NCBI GenBank assembly: GCA_963772375.1
Contig: CAVYXG010000005.1
Coordinates: 372,001 to 436,000, forward strand
Length of the DNA stretch: 64,000 nucleotides
Source: DATBHM01 sp963772375
Lineage (GTDB): Bacteria; Actinomycetota; UBA4738; JACQTL01
Reading direction: 5' to 3'
The position numbers and the translations under genes are program-made. The notes beneath the pieces are model-generated. The model was given only the letters and a program-made list of their open reading frames with translations. It did not search any database and was not told the origin of the DNA. Of this stretch, positions 8,454 to 17,126 are shown piece by piece. Every line of letters begins with the position of its first letter. Within the stretch, counting starts at the first letter, position 1.

Positions 8454-8606
8454 CGACTGCCGAAGGTCCCGCTACAACCAGGCCTCACGACCCACCCCCC
8501 AACGGCACGCCGGCCGACCTACGCCCCGATCGGCCACGTGGAAAGTTCGGCATGGCCGCCGTGCTGATCGTGCAGGCCCCCAGCCGGCCGCGAACGAGGC
8601 TCGGGT

Positions 8607-10247
8607 TCAGCGCAGCGGGATCGTCAGGCGCACCGTGGTGCCCGACCGGGGGGAGCTCTCGATGTCGAGGCTCCCCCCGAGCGCCTGCGCGCGGGCGGCG
8701 AGGTTGGGGAGCCCGTTGCCCCCGCCCCCGGCCCCGTCCGTGTCGAACCCCCGGCCGTCGTCGTCGATCTCCAGGACGGCGCCGGCGCCGGCCGCTCCGA
8801 GGGAGACCCGGACCGTCGCGGCCTGCGCGTGGCGGCCGACGTTCGACAGCGCCTCCCGGACGACCTGGATCACGTCGGCGGCCCGGGAGGACAGCTCCTG
8901 CGCGACACGCGGGTCGACGTCCACGACCGTGAGGACGCCGCTGCGTTCCTCGAACTCGGACGCGAGGGTGCGGAGCGCCTGGTCGAGCTGGCGGTCGGCC
9001 AGGATCCCCGGCCGCAGCCCGAAGATGTAGTTCCGCAGATCGCGGATCGCTCCGTCGATCTCCCCGACCGCGGCCTCGATCCGGCGTTCCAGCTCCGGGT
9101 CGCGGCTGAGCGCCGCGGCGCCCTGCAGGCCCATCCCCACCGCGAACAGCACCTGGATCACTCCATCGTGCAGCTCCTTGGCGATGCGCTCCCGGTCCTC
9201 GAGGACGGCGAGGCGCTCGAGCTCGGAGCGGACCCGCTGGTACTCGACCGCGATCGAGGCCTGCGCGGCAAACGTCGCCAGCGTGGCGAGGTCGTCGTCG
9301 GTGAACGTCCGTCCACCGAGGACGTTGGCCACCGTAAGCGAGCCGATCGGGCCGTGCTGCGTCGCGAGCGGGACGAACAGCGCCGGCCCCGCATCGGCGC
9401 TGGCCACGATCGGCTGGGAGCGGTGCTCGTCGGCCGAGGCGTCGCGGATGGCGAGGGGCCGGCCCGTTCGGACCACCTGGCCGGAGATCGAGCCAGCGAA
9501 CGGGAACACCACCCCTCGCAACGACTCGGCCCCCTTGCCCTCGGCGACGAGCACCGTGAGGTGATCGGGGTGCTCGGGCGACGGAACCACCACGTCGCCC
9601 ACGTCGGCGTGCAGCAGGTCGAGCGCGCGGAGGGTGAGGAGGGTGAGCACCTCCTCGATCGGCCGCCCCTCCAGCGTGGCGCCGGCCACCTCCCCCATGG
9701 CCTCGAGGCGCCGCTCCCGGAGGACCGTCTCGTCGTAGAGGCGGGCGTTCTCGATCGCCACTCCCGCCTGCGACGCCAGCACCTCGACGGTGCGCTCGTC
9801 CTCCTCGGTGAACTCGTCCGCGCCTCGCTTCTCGGTCAGGTAGATGTTGCCGAACACCATCCCGCGGGCCTTGACCGGCGCGCCGAGGAACGACCGCATC
9901 GGCGGATGGTTCGGGGGGAACCCGAACGATCGCGGGTCCCGGGAGATGTCGGGGATCCGCAGCGTCCGCGCCTCGTCGATCAGCGCGCCCAGGATGCCCC
10001 GGCCGATGGGAAGGTCTCCGATCCCGGCGCGCACGTGCGGGTCCATGCCGGTCGTGACGAACTCCACGATCCGCCGGTCCGGCCCGAGGACGCCGAGCGC
10101 TCCGTACGTGGCCGCGGTGAGCTCGGTGGCGAGCTCGATGATGCGCTGCAACACCGAGTCCAGGTCGAGGGCCGAGGTCAGCGTGAGCCCGGCCTGGAGC
10201 AGCGCCTGGGCGCGCTCCTCGGACACCCGCGGCGTGTTCTCGCCCAC
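8607..10247 (-). CDS. DosS/DevS-like sensor histidine kinase with two GAF domains
   Basis: This 546-residue cytoplasmic kinase has GAF-A at about 22-170, GAF-B at about 190-335, a HisKA_3 dimerisation domain with phospho-acceptor His360 (ERIAKELHDG), and a C-terminal ATPase with N-box REALSNVGRHA and G1 box DDDGRGFD. GAF-A carries FPPNHPPMRSFLGAPV. From memory, His114 in this segment matches the haem-ligand histidine of mycobacterial DosS, so haem-based O2/NO sensing is plausible. No LuxR-type partner regulator lies nearby. The Usp, CBS and flavodoxin neighbours fit a DosR-like dormancy response. The GTG start has a weak ribosome site. Confidence 0.85.
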   Translation of the reverse strand: MGENTPRVSEERAQALLQAGLTLTSALDLDSVLQRIIELATELTAATYGALGVLGPDRRIVEFVTTGMDPHVRAGIGDLPIGRGILGALIDEARTLRIPDISRDPRSFGFPPNHPPMRSFLGAPVKARGMVFGNIYLTEKRGADEFTEEDERTVEVLASQAGVAIENARLYDETVLRERRLEAMGEVAGATLEGRPIEEVLTLLTLRALDLLHADVGDVVVPSPEHPDHLTVLVAEGKGAESLRGVVFPFAGSISGQVVRTGRPLAIRDASADEHRSQPIVASADAGPALFVPLATQHGPIGSLTVANVLGGRTFTDDDLATLATFAAQASIAVEYQRVRSELERLAVLEDRERIAKELHDGVIQVLFAVGMGLQGAAALSRDPELERRIEAAVGEIDGAIRDLRNYIFGLRPGILADRQLDQALRTLASEFEERSGVLTVVDVDPRVAQELSSRAADVIQVVREALSNVGRHAQAATVRVSLGAAGAGAVLEIDDDGRGFDTDGAGGGGNGLPNLAARAQALGGSLDIESSPRSGTTVRLTIPLR

Positions 10248-10385
10248 GGGGCGAGGCTATCAAGCGAAGCACCGGCGCATCGACCCCCGCGCGCGGGGAC
10301 GTTCGGCACGTGGAGTGGACCCCCGGTCCTGGCACCCTGGGGCTGCCGGCTGCGAGCGGCCGACGTGTGGCGGAAGGAGGGAGTC

Positions 10386-10724
10386 ATGGACGATGACCTG
10401 ATGTTCTCCGCTCGATACGAGATCATGGAGGACGAGATCAGCCTTCGGGTTCGCCGGCTGTCCGGGCGGATCCACGAGGTCGAACGCGCGCTCACCGTCC
10501 TCGCCGAGGAGACCCGAAGGACCCTCCAGTCCGGAACCGGGGTCGGGATCGACGTCCTGGCGACGCGCGTGCTCGACCGGTTCGAGGCGATGGTCGACGA
10601 TGTCGACGTCGCCTCCCTCCGTCGGGAGGCCCAGGAGCTCGGTGGCATGAAGGCGTTTGCGGGCCTCATGTGCCGGGACTCGGAGCTGAGCAAGCACCGC
10701 ACGGTCACCGCCCGAGCCGCGTGA
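10386..10724 (+). CDS. Hypothetical helical protein, 112 residues
   Basis: ATG 10386 follows a strong ribosome site (CGGAAGGAGGGAG). The protein is charged, mostly helical and probably partly coiled coil: the EISLRVRRLSGRI segment and the following acidic/basic heptad-like stretch span about residues 15-50. It has no signal peptide, membrane span or recognisable motif. It is divergent from the GAF kinase gene, with 138 bases between starts, so the two may share a control region. Function unknown. Confidence 0.6.
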   Translation: MDDDLMFSARYEIMEDEISLRVRRLSGRIHEVERALTVLAEETRRTLQSGTGVGIDVLATRVLDRFEAMVDDVDVASLRREAQELGGMKAFAGLMCRDSELSKHRTVTARAA

Positions 10725-10755
10725 TCCGGCCGGGAGGTTCGCCCGGGCGGGAGGA

Positions 10756-11931
10756 TCAGCCGGGGAGGACGATCTCGCCGCTCGACCCGTCGATCACCAC
10801 GTGGACGGACGGGAGCGGGGTGGGCGCCGGCCCGGCGACGGGCGCAGCGCCACGGGACGGGTCGAACTCCGCGCCGTGGCACGGGCACACGAGGAGCTTC
10901 GAGTTCTGGTCGTACCCAACGACGCAGCCGGCATGGGTGCAGATCCGGCTGAACGCCGCCACGTCGTTCCGGCCCAGCCGGAACAGGGCGCACGGCTCCC
11001 CGCCCGAGCCCGTGAAGGGAACCGCCCCTCCGACGGGCAGGCTGTCGAGCGAGGCGATGGGCCGTCCCTGCACGCCCGGTCCGGCGGAGGTCGAGCCCGT
11101 GGTCGGACGCGATTCCGGCCCCGTCGTGGGATCGGTCGTCGGACGTCCCGACGGCTCCTTCGTGTGATGGGTCGTCGGACGTCCCGACGGCTCCTTCGTG
11201 TGATGGGTCGTCGGGCGGTGCGTCCGGGTCCCGCCGGGGCGGTGGTTCTGCGTCCGAGGCTTCGTCCGGGGCGCCGGAGACGTCATGAACCCGGACCCGG
11301 ACGCGGCGGACGCGCCGGGCGCCCCCATGACGGCACGACCGATCCCCGCCAGCAGCAGCGAGGCGCCCGCCACCATCGCGCCGCGGAGCACCTGCCGCCG
11401 GCTCAGATCCGAGGACGGGACCGGGGTCCGGCGCACGGGCGCCGGACCGAGCGACCCTGCGCGCCGTCGCCCCGTCTCCCACATCCCCGCGAGGTACGCG
11501 AGCCAGGCCACCGCGTACATCGAGTCCGAGCCGAGGAAGTACGGGTGCACGTGCCACGTGGCCGACAGGAACAGCACCAGGCTGATCGCGAACCCGGCGA
11601 TGGCGCTCGCGAACCTGGCCACCCCGAGCAGCGTCCCCACCCCGACCGCGATCTCCAGCACCGCGATCCCCACCCCCGTCAGCCAGGGAGCGTGCACGAA
11701 GATCCGGAGCACCGGGCCGATCGGGCTGCCGTTCGCGAACGCCCGCAACTGATCCCCGATGTAGTCGGGCGTCCCGGCGTGGAGGAAGTTGGGATCGGCG
11801 AACTTCTGAACGCCCGCGTAGACGAACGTGAGCCCGAGGAACGCACGCAGCACGCGCAGCGCGATCGACTGGGAACGCCAGTCGCCGGCCAGGCCGGTCG
11901 AGGCGGGAGTTGGTCGCGCGTGACTGCCCAT
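10756..11931 (-). CDS. DoxX membrane domain fused to Rieske [2Fe-2S] domain
   Basis: This 391-residue protein has a DoxX-like four-span module at about 25-150 (ALRVLRAFLGLTFVYAG; WHVHPYFLGSDSMYA). An internal twin-arginine-like motif and fifth span follow at about 177-205 (SRRQVLRGAMVAG). A Thr/Pro/His-rich linker (215-285) leads to a Rieske domain with CTH at 331-333 and CPCH at 349-352, all cluster ligands plus the Cys336/Cys351 disulfide pair. DoxX/DoxD proteins are linked to thiosulfate:quinone oxidoreductase. The fusion suggests an exported electron-transfer subunit feeding quinones or oxidising an extracytoplasmic substrate (inference). It is convergent with the helical protein gene. 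Confidence 0.82.
   Translation of the reverse strand: MGSHARPTPASTGLAGDWRSQSIALRVLRAFLGLTFVYAGVQKFADPNFLHAGTPDYIGDQLRAFANGSPIGPVLRIFVHAPWLTGVGIAVLEIAVGVGTLLGVARFASAIAGFAISLVLFLSATWHVHPYFLGSDSMYAVAWLAYLAGMWETGRRRAGSLGPAPVRRTPVPSSDLSRRQVLRGAMVAGASLLLAGIGRAVMGAPGASAASGSGFMTSPAPRTKPRTQNHRPGGTRTHRPTTHHTKEPSGRPTTHHTKEPSGRPTTDPTTGPESRPTTGSTSAGPGVQGRPIASLDSLPVGGAVPFTGSGGEPCALFRLGRNDVAAFSRICTHAGCVVGYDQNSKLLVCPCHGAEFDPSRGAAPVAGPAPTPLPSVHVVIDGSSGEIVLPG
11136..11207. repeat. Exact 36-bp direct repeat in the DoxX-Rieske linker
   Basis: Two identical 36-base units, 11136-11171 and 11172-11207, encode two copies of the 12-residue unit THHTKEPSGRPT in the linker. The exact identity implies a recent duplication or strong copy correction. 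It alters linker length without shifting frame. Confidence 0.85.
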
Positions 11932-12038
11932 GAGATGTCATCGATGCTACGGACGGGTTCGTTTCGCGGGGTTCGGAGCGAGGTTCGGAATCGGTTAGAA
12001 ACCCCCGCACGGCCCGTACGGTCAGGGACGATGGTGCC

Positions 12039-12701
12039 GTGAACGTGCTGCTGGTGGAGGACGACACCCGTCTCGCCGGGCTGCTGGCCGATCGCCTCCG
12101 GAACGAGGGCCATCGCGCGGAGACGGCGGCCACCGGGACGGCCGGGCTCGACAAGGCCCTCAGCGGGGCGTTCGACGTGGCGGTCGTGGACGTCATGCTG
12201 CCCGAGCTGGACGGGCTGGAGCTGACACGGTCGCTCCGGCGGCGCCACGTCGGGGTTCCGGTCCTGATGCTCACGGCCCGCGACGCGATCGAGGACCGGG
12301 TGGCCGGCCTGCGGGCGGGCGCCGACGACTACCTGGTGAAGCCGTTCGCGTTCGCAGAGCTGCTGGCCCGGATCGAGGCACTCACCCGCCGGCTGGGGAC
12401 GGACCGGCTGCTCACCCACAACGGCGTGGCGCTCGACCCCGCCGGCCGGCGGGTCACGGTGGGCGACCGGCCGGTCGAGCTCACCGCGAAGGAGTTCGAC
12501 CTGCTCGAATGCCTGATGCGGAACGCCGGCCGGGTGCTGACGCGCACGGAGCTCAAGGAGCTGGTCTGGGACTTCTCGTTCGACGCCCGGACGAAGGTCG
12601 TCGACCTGTACGTCCACTACCTCCGGCGGAAGCTCGAGGGGGCCGGGGCACCCGACCTCATCGAGACGGTGCGGGGCGTGGGGTATGTCGTCGGACGCTG
12701 A
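12039..12701 (+). CDS. OmpR-family response regulator
   Basis: This 220-residue regulator has a receiver domain (1-115) with acidic pair E7/D8, phospho-acceptor Asp51 (VVDVMLPELDG), the conserved Thr (LMLTARD) and Lys101 (YLVKPF). A winged-helix DNA-binding domain follows at about 130-220, ending KLEGAGAPDLIETVRGVGY. The GTG start at 12039 has an AGGGA element 9 bases upstream. The stop overlaps the histidine kinase start by 17 bases, so both are coupled. The target genes are unknown. The 107-base gap to the divergent DoxX-Rieske gene holds the promoters of both. Confidence 0.92.
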   Translation: MNVLLVEDDTRLAGLLADRLRNEGHRAETAATGTAGLDKALSGAFDVAVVDVMLPELDGLELTRSLRRRHVGVPVLMLTARDAIEDRVAGLRAGADDYLVKPFAFAELLARIEALTRRLGTDRLLTHNGVALDPAGRRVTVGDRPVELTAKEFDLLECLMRNAGRVLTRTELKELVWDFSFDARTKVVDLYVHYLRRKLEGAGAPDLIETVRGVGYVVGR

Positions 12702-14001
12702 CCGCCGTCTCAGCGGGGAGGATCACCCGGCCCGATGGCGTTCGATGATCACCTCGCTTCGCCTGCGCCTGGCGCTCTCGCACGGGCTCGTGATCCTGGC
12801 GATCCTGGTCGTGCTGGGCGGGACCGGCCAGGCCCTCCTGGCACGGGAGCTCGACCGGTCGGCGACCCGGGAGGTGGAGGTCGCCGCGGCCCAGGAGGTC
12901 GACCGCCTGTCCGAGTCGGGAACCCTCGCCGACCCGCCCGACTCCGACCTGCCGGCGCGCTCCCCCATCCGGATCGGCGTGTTCGACCCGACCGGGCGGG
13001 CGGTCGACAGCGACGAGCACACTCCCGCCTGGCTGCGTCCCGGCGTGCGCGGCCCGGTCGACGTCCAGGTGGCCGGGCAGCCGGTCCGCATGGTGACGGC
13101 CCCCGTCGTTGTGGCCGGCCACCGCATCGGAACGGTCGTGGCGGCGCGGTCCCTGGCCGCCGAGACGTCGCTCCTCCACCGGGTCCGGCTGCTGCTGCTG
13201 TTCGGGGGGATCCTCGCGGTCGCCGCCAGCATGCTGGCCGGGTGGCTCCTGGCCGGACGGGCGCTCCGGCCGGTCCGGCGGGCGTACGCGGCCCAGGCGG
13301 CGTTCGCGGCCGACGCCTCACATGAGCTGCGCACGCCCCTCACGTTCGTCCGGCAGGGCGTCGAGGTCATGGCCGACGACCGCCCGGGCCTCGGCCGGCA
13401 GGTCTTGGGCGAGGTCGACTACCTGTCGTCGCTCATCGACCGGCTGCTGCAGCTGGCCCGGGCGGACGACGGCCGGCTCCACCTGGCCCCCGGACCGGTG
13501 GATGTCGCCGCGGTCTGCACGGCGGCCGCGCGGCGGGCCCGCGCGTCCCGGGGCGTCCGCATCGAGACGGGCGGCCGGAGCCGGCCGATCGCCCTGGGGG
13601 ACGCGCCGGCCGTCGAGGCGGCACTCGACGCCGTCTGCGAGAACGTGGCGGTCCACGGCGGCGGCATGGCCGACCTCCGGTGGTCGGCTCGCGGCGACCA
13701 CGTGGAGATCGAGGTCGCCGACCACGGGCCCGGCCTGCCGCCCGAGCACCGGCGGCAGGCGTTCCGCCGGTTCTACCGGGCCGACCCGGTCCGGGCGCGG
13801 GAGCACGGCGGCGCCGGACTCGGCCTGTCGATCGCCCGCGAGCTGATGCTGGCGCAGGGCGGGTCGATCTCGCTCGCCGACACGCCGGGGGGAGGCCTCA
13901 CCGTTCGCCTGGAGCTCCCCCGCGCGGAGGCGGGAGCGCCGGACGACCCGCGGCCGCAACACTCGCCGCGGCCGCCTGCGGGCCTTCCTGCGACCGACTG
14001 A
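12685..14001 (+). CDS. Membrane sensor histidine kinase, partner of the OmpR regulator
   Basis: In this 438-residue kinase, two spans (about 26-50 and 168-190) flank an extracytoplasmic sensor of about 115 residues. HisKA has His213 in ASHELRTPLT only about 20 residues after the second span, so a full HAMP linker seems missing. The ATPase domain shows N-box CENVAVHG, G1 ADHGPGLP and G2 GAGLGLS. The C-terminus is a proline-rich tail. ATG 12685 lies within the regulator gene; ATG 12745 would begin just before span 1. The stimulus is unknown. Confidence 0.9.
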   Translation: MSSDADRRLSGEDHPARWRSMITSLRLRLALSHGLVILAILVVLGGTGQALLARELDRSATREVEVAAAQEVDRLSESGTLADPPDSDLPARSPIRIGVFDPTGRAVDSDEHTPAWLRPGVRGPVDVQVAGQPVRMVTAPVVVAGHRIGTVVAARSLAAETSLLHRVRLLLLFGGILAVAASMLAGWLLAGRALRPVRRAYAAQAAFAADASHELRTPLTFVRQGVEVMADDRPGLGRQVLGEVDYLSSLIDRLLQLARADDGRLHLAPGPVDVAAVCTAAARRARASRGVRIETGGRSRPIALGDAPAVEAALDAVCENVAVHGGGMADLRWSARGDHVEIEVADHGPGLPPEHRRQAFRRFYRADPVRAREHGGAGLGLSIARELMLAQGGSISLADTPGGGLTVRLELPRAEAGAPDDPRPQHSPRPPAGLPATD

Positions 14002-14023
14002 CGTGGTGGCCGGTGCCCGCAGA

Positions 14024-14053
14024 GCCCGGCGTCCGGCGCTGCGGACGCCGGGC
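14024..14053. terminator. Bidirectional hairpin between convergent genes
   Basis: A perfect 12-bp stem (GCCCGGCGTCCG with its complement) closes a 6-base loop between the kinase stop (14001) and the stop of the convergent M36 gene (14067). There is no T-run, as is usual in GC-rich actinobacteria. Confidence 0.7.
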
Positions 14054-14066
14054 CCGGCGGCGCGGC

Positions 14067-16970
14067 CTATGCGGGCTTGCCGTGCACCAGCAGCTCGGTC
14101 ACGCCCATGAAGCTGAGGTCGCCCCGGCTGGACTTCATGGTGAGCTTCACGAACCGCACCCTCGCCTTCCCCGCCTTCGGGGTGAAGACGTGGAGCCTGC
14201 CCTCCGACAGCGCGGCCGTGTTCTTCACCGCAACGACCCAGGGTGCGGTCGCCGCCTTGCGCGTGGAGATGGTGAACGCCTTCACGCCCGCATCCGATCC
14301 AACTCCGCACGTGGCCGCCGGATCGAGGGAGAAGTTCGTGACGTTGACGGCCTTCGGGAGCTGCAGCACCACGCTGCGCGGCCCCGTGTGCCCGCTCTCA
14401 TTGTTGTTCGGCGTGTCGCTCACCCACCCGGTGTCCCTCGAGACGTCGAACGCCTGCGCCGGACCGCACCCGAACTGCGTGTAGTTGGGCTGGGTGAAGC
14501 TCTTGACCTTGGCACCCCCTGCCGTGGCCGCCCAGTCCCGCCGGATCTTGAAGTTGAGGACCTTGTTCGCCGTGATGACCACGTGGGTCGCCGTGACCGG
14601 CTCGTAGCCGTTCTTCCCGGCCACGACCCGGCCGTAGGTGTGCTTCGGGACGTTGTGGATCGCGTACCTGCCCGTGCTCTTCGTCACCGCGGTCAGGTCG
14701 CCCGGCAGTCCGCTGGTGAACCCGCCCACGCTGACGCGGGCGCCCACGACCTTGGCCCCCGTGTCCGCGTCCGTGACCTTGCCCGACAGCGTCACACAGT
14801 TCGCCGGGCAGGCCGGCGGCGTGTGGAAGTCCTCGGTCGGGGAGACGTCGTTCCCGCCGAGGGAGTCGGCGAAGAACCCCATCCCGCGGTTCGCGAACAC
14901 CGACCAGATGGTCCCGCGGTGGTTCCCGTGGAACGCCACCTGGTCGGCCTGGAGGATGGCGTTGCGCGCGTCGAGCATCGACGGATTCTGGGGCGAGAGC
15001 TCCATGCCCCGCGTGATGATCGACTCGGTGACGTTCGTGCCGAGCGCCTGGCGGAGCTGCCAGAGGGTCTGGGCCCAGATCTCGCCGTCCGCGTGCACCT
15101 CGGGCTGGCCGATGATGTGGCCCATGTCGCCGTAGGTGTAGCCGCCGGACCCGGTCGACGTGCCGCCGGGGCACACGCCCGCGTTCCCACCGCCCACCGG
15201 GCAGTCCATCGGCTCGGACCGCAGCGGGATCGTCGTGCCGCCGCCCATGAAGAACCCCACCTGGACGTCGCCGACCGAGGCCGTGTCGGCGTCGAACCCC
15301 TTGTCGATCAGGTAGTCCATCGCGTACCAGTCGCTCCAGGCCTCGCCCATTGCGCCCGCCTGAAAGCTGCTGAGCGCCGGGATCCCGGTGGGCCCGGTGA
15401 CCAGCCGGTGGGACAGGCCGTGCGTGTACTCGTGGTAGATGACCGACGCGTCGTCGCCCCCGTTGCCGGAGGGCGCACCGGCGTTGAGCCCGCCGGCCGG
15501 GAACAGGTACATCTGCATCCGCGGCGGCACGCCGTCCTGGGCCGTCGCCATGTTCGCGTTGACCTGGTGGTTGTTGTCGGGGAAGCCCCCGGCCGTGTTC
15601 GCACCGTCGTCCACCTGCCCCTGCACGGCGTCGCCGCCGATGCCCGGGCCGTGGTCCGCGAGCTCGAAGTTCCCCGCTGCGGCAGTGAACCCGATCGGCG
15701 CCGCCTTCAGGTGATCGTGGAACTGGTTGATGTAGTAGTAGACCTGGGTGGCGTTCTGCTTGATGTTCGTCTGCCAGCTGCTGGCGGAGAACGAGTCCCA
15801 CGTGCAGGCCCATCTCGGGTCGCAGTTGTTGAAGGACGGCCACGTGTCGTCCACCGGGTAGTTCCAGTTGAGCCCGCTCGACGCCGGGATCTCGTCGCCC
15901 GCGACCGGGGTGTTGTCGTCGTTCACGTCCTTGTACACGTGGGCGTTGTTGCCGAACAGCCGCGTCCCGTTGGCCACCGGGAACGCCTTGCTGGTCTGCG
16001 TGCCCACTCCTGCCGCCAGGAGGTTGCTGTCGTAGTACTCCCAGGCCTGACCGTGGCCGGCCTGGTCCGCGAAGCTCACCATGTTCGCCCGCCACAGGAT
16101 GGCGCCCGTGGACGCGTCCACCACGGACACGTAGTCGCCGGTCGAGGAGGCCTGCGCGTTGACCTGCCAGGCCAGCCGGGTGGCGCTGCCGTCGTGGAAC
16201 AGCACGAGCGAGGCCCGGTTCCCGCTCGCATACACCGTCGAACGGCGCGCGTCGGACTTGCTGCCGGCCGTGCGGCCCGGCGAGGTGTCGGCGGCGCCCG
16301 CGTTGCGCAGCGCTGCGGAGACCGCCGCGTCCGGGCCGAGCCGCGGCGTGGTGGAGGCCACCTGCAGGGCGTGGATGGGCGAACCCTGGACGTTCACCAG
16401 CTGTCCCTGCGTCGTGACGGCCGCCCGGAGGCTGTTGTCGAACGCCGGGACCCCGTTCACGCGCTGCTGCCAGGTCAGGTGGTGGGTTCCGAGGATGTCG
16501 ACGTAGTCCGAGGGCGGGGCGAGCGTCCGGAGGTCGTCACCGGTGAGACCGAAGGCGGCCAGGTGGGCGCGCACGTAGTCCAGCGCCACCGACGCCGGCG
16601 GGCGCGTGCTGGGGCCCGTGAGGAAGCCGTCGAGGCGGGCCACCACGCGGGGCGTGCCCGTCTGCGGGTCGATCTGCAGGACGCCCTGCTCGCCGAGCGA
16701 GGCGGACAAGGCCTCGCGGGCAGCCTGCGCGCCCGGGGGCGCCACGGCGCGGTACGTGGAGCCGTCCCGGGCGTCGAAGTCCGGCAGCCCCTGGTCACGC
16801 GCCGAGGGCGACCCGTGAACGATGGTGCCCGCCGGTTTGGGGGCCGACGTCGCGGACGCGCCGGTGGCGACGATCACCGCTGCGGCCGCCAGCGCGACGG
16901 CTCCCGCGAATCTGCGGCCCGATCCCGAGCGCCCCCCGGCGCGGCCGGATGCCAGTCGAGTCCGATCCAT
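14067..16970 (-). CDS. Secreted M36 (fungalysin-type) zinc metallopeptidase
   Basis: This 967-residue exoprotein has a signal peptide at about 1-42 after an Arg-rich start, and an FTP-type propeptide at about 75-230. The catalytic M36 domain carries the zinc motif HEYTH at 513-517 and the third ligand Glu543 in GEAWSDW. A carboxypeptidase-regulatory-like beta domain follows at about 720-790, then a C-terminal discoidin-like segment to 967. The family degrades extracellular protein after cleaving its own propeptide. ATG 16970 has a strong ribosome site (AAAGGGGAGG). It is a single gene with no visible inhibitor or chaperone partner, pointing to scavenging of external protein. Confidence 0.92.
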   Translation of the reverse strand: MDRTRLASGRAGGRSGSGRRFAGAVALAAAAVIVATGASATSAPKPAGTIVHGSPSARDQGLPDFDARDGSTYRAVAPPGAQAAREALSASLGEQGVLQIDPQTGTPRVVARLDGFLTGPSTRPPASVALDYVRAHLAAFGLTGDDLRTLAPPSDYVDILGTHHLTWQQRVNGVPAFDNSLRAAVTTQGQLVNVQGSPIHALQVASTTPRLGPDAAVSAALRNAGAADTSPGRTAGSKSDARRSTVYASGNRASLVLFHDGSATRLAWQVNAQASSTGDYVSVVDASTGAILWRANMVSFADQAGHGQAWEYYDSNLLAAGVGTQTSKAFPVANGTRLFGNNAHVYKDVNDDNTPVAGDEIPASSGLNWNYPVDDTWPSFNNCDPRWACTWDSFSASSWQTNIKQNATQVYYYINQFHDHLKAAPIGFTAAAGNFELADHGPGIGGDAVQGQVDDGANTAGGFPDNNHQVNANMATAQDGVPPRMQMYLFPAGGLNAGAPSGNGGDDASVIYHEYTHGLSHRLVTGPTGIPALSSFQAGAMGEAWSDWYAMDYLIDKGFDADTASVGDVQVGFFMGGGTTIPLRSEPMDCPVGGGNAGVCPGGTSTGSGGYTYGDMGHIIGQPEVHADGEIWAQTLWQLRQALGTNVTESIITRGMELSPQNPSMLDARNAILQADQVAFHGNHRGTIWSVFANRGMGFFADSLGGNDVSPTEDFHTPPACPANCVTLSGKVTDADTGAKVVGARVSVGGFTSGLPGDLTAVTKSTGRYAIHNVPKHTYGRVVAGKNGYEPVTATHVVITANKVLNFKIRRDWAATAGGAKVKSFTQPNYTQFGCGPAQAFDVSRDTGWVSDTPNNNESGHTGPRSVVLQLPKAVNVTNFSLDPAATCGVGSDAGVKAFTISTRKAATAPWVVAVKNTAALSEGRLHVFTPKAGKARVRFVKLTMKSSRGDLSFMGVTELLVHGKPA

Positions 16971-17126
16971 GACCTCCCCTTTCCGCGAACCCCGCGCGGA
17001 GAAGAACCCTGCGCGACGGAACGACCCCTCGTGCGATCGGAGCGGGACCTCATCCGTGCGGGCGCCCGCTCGCCGGACGCGACCATACCCAATGGCCGCC
17101 TCCCGGGGAAAGGGAGGGCGGGAATC

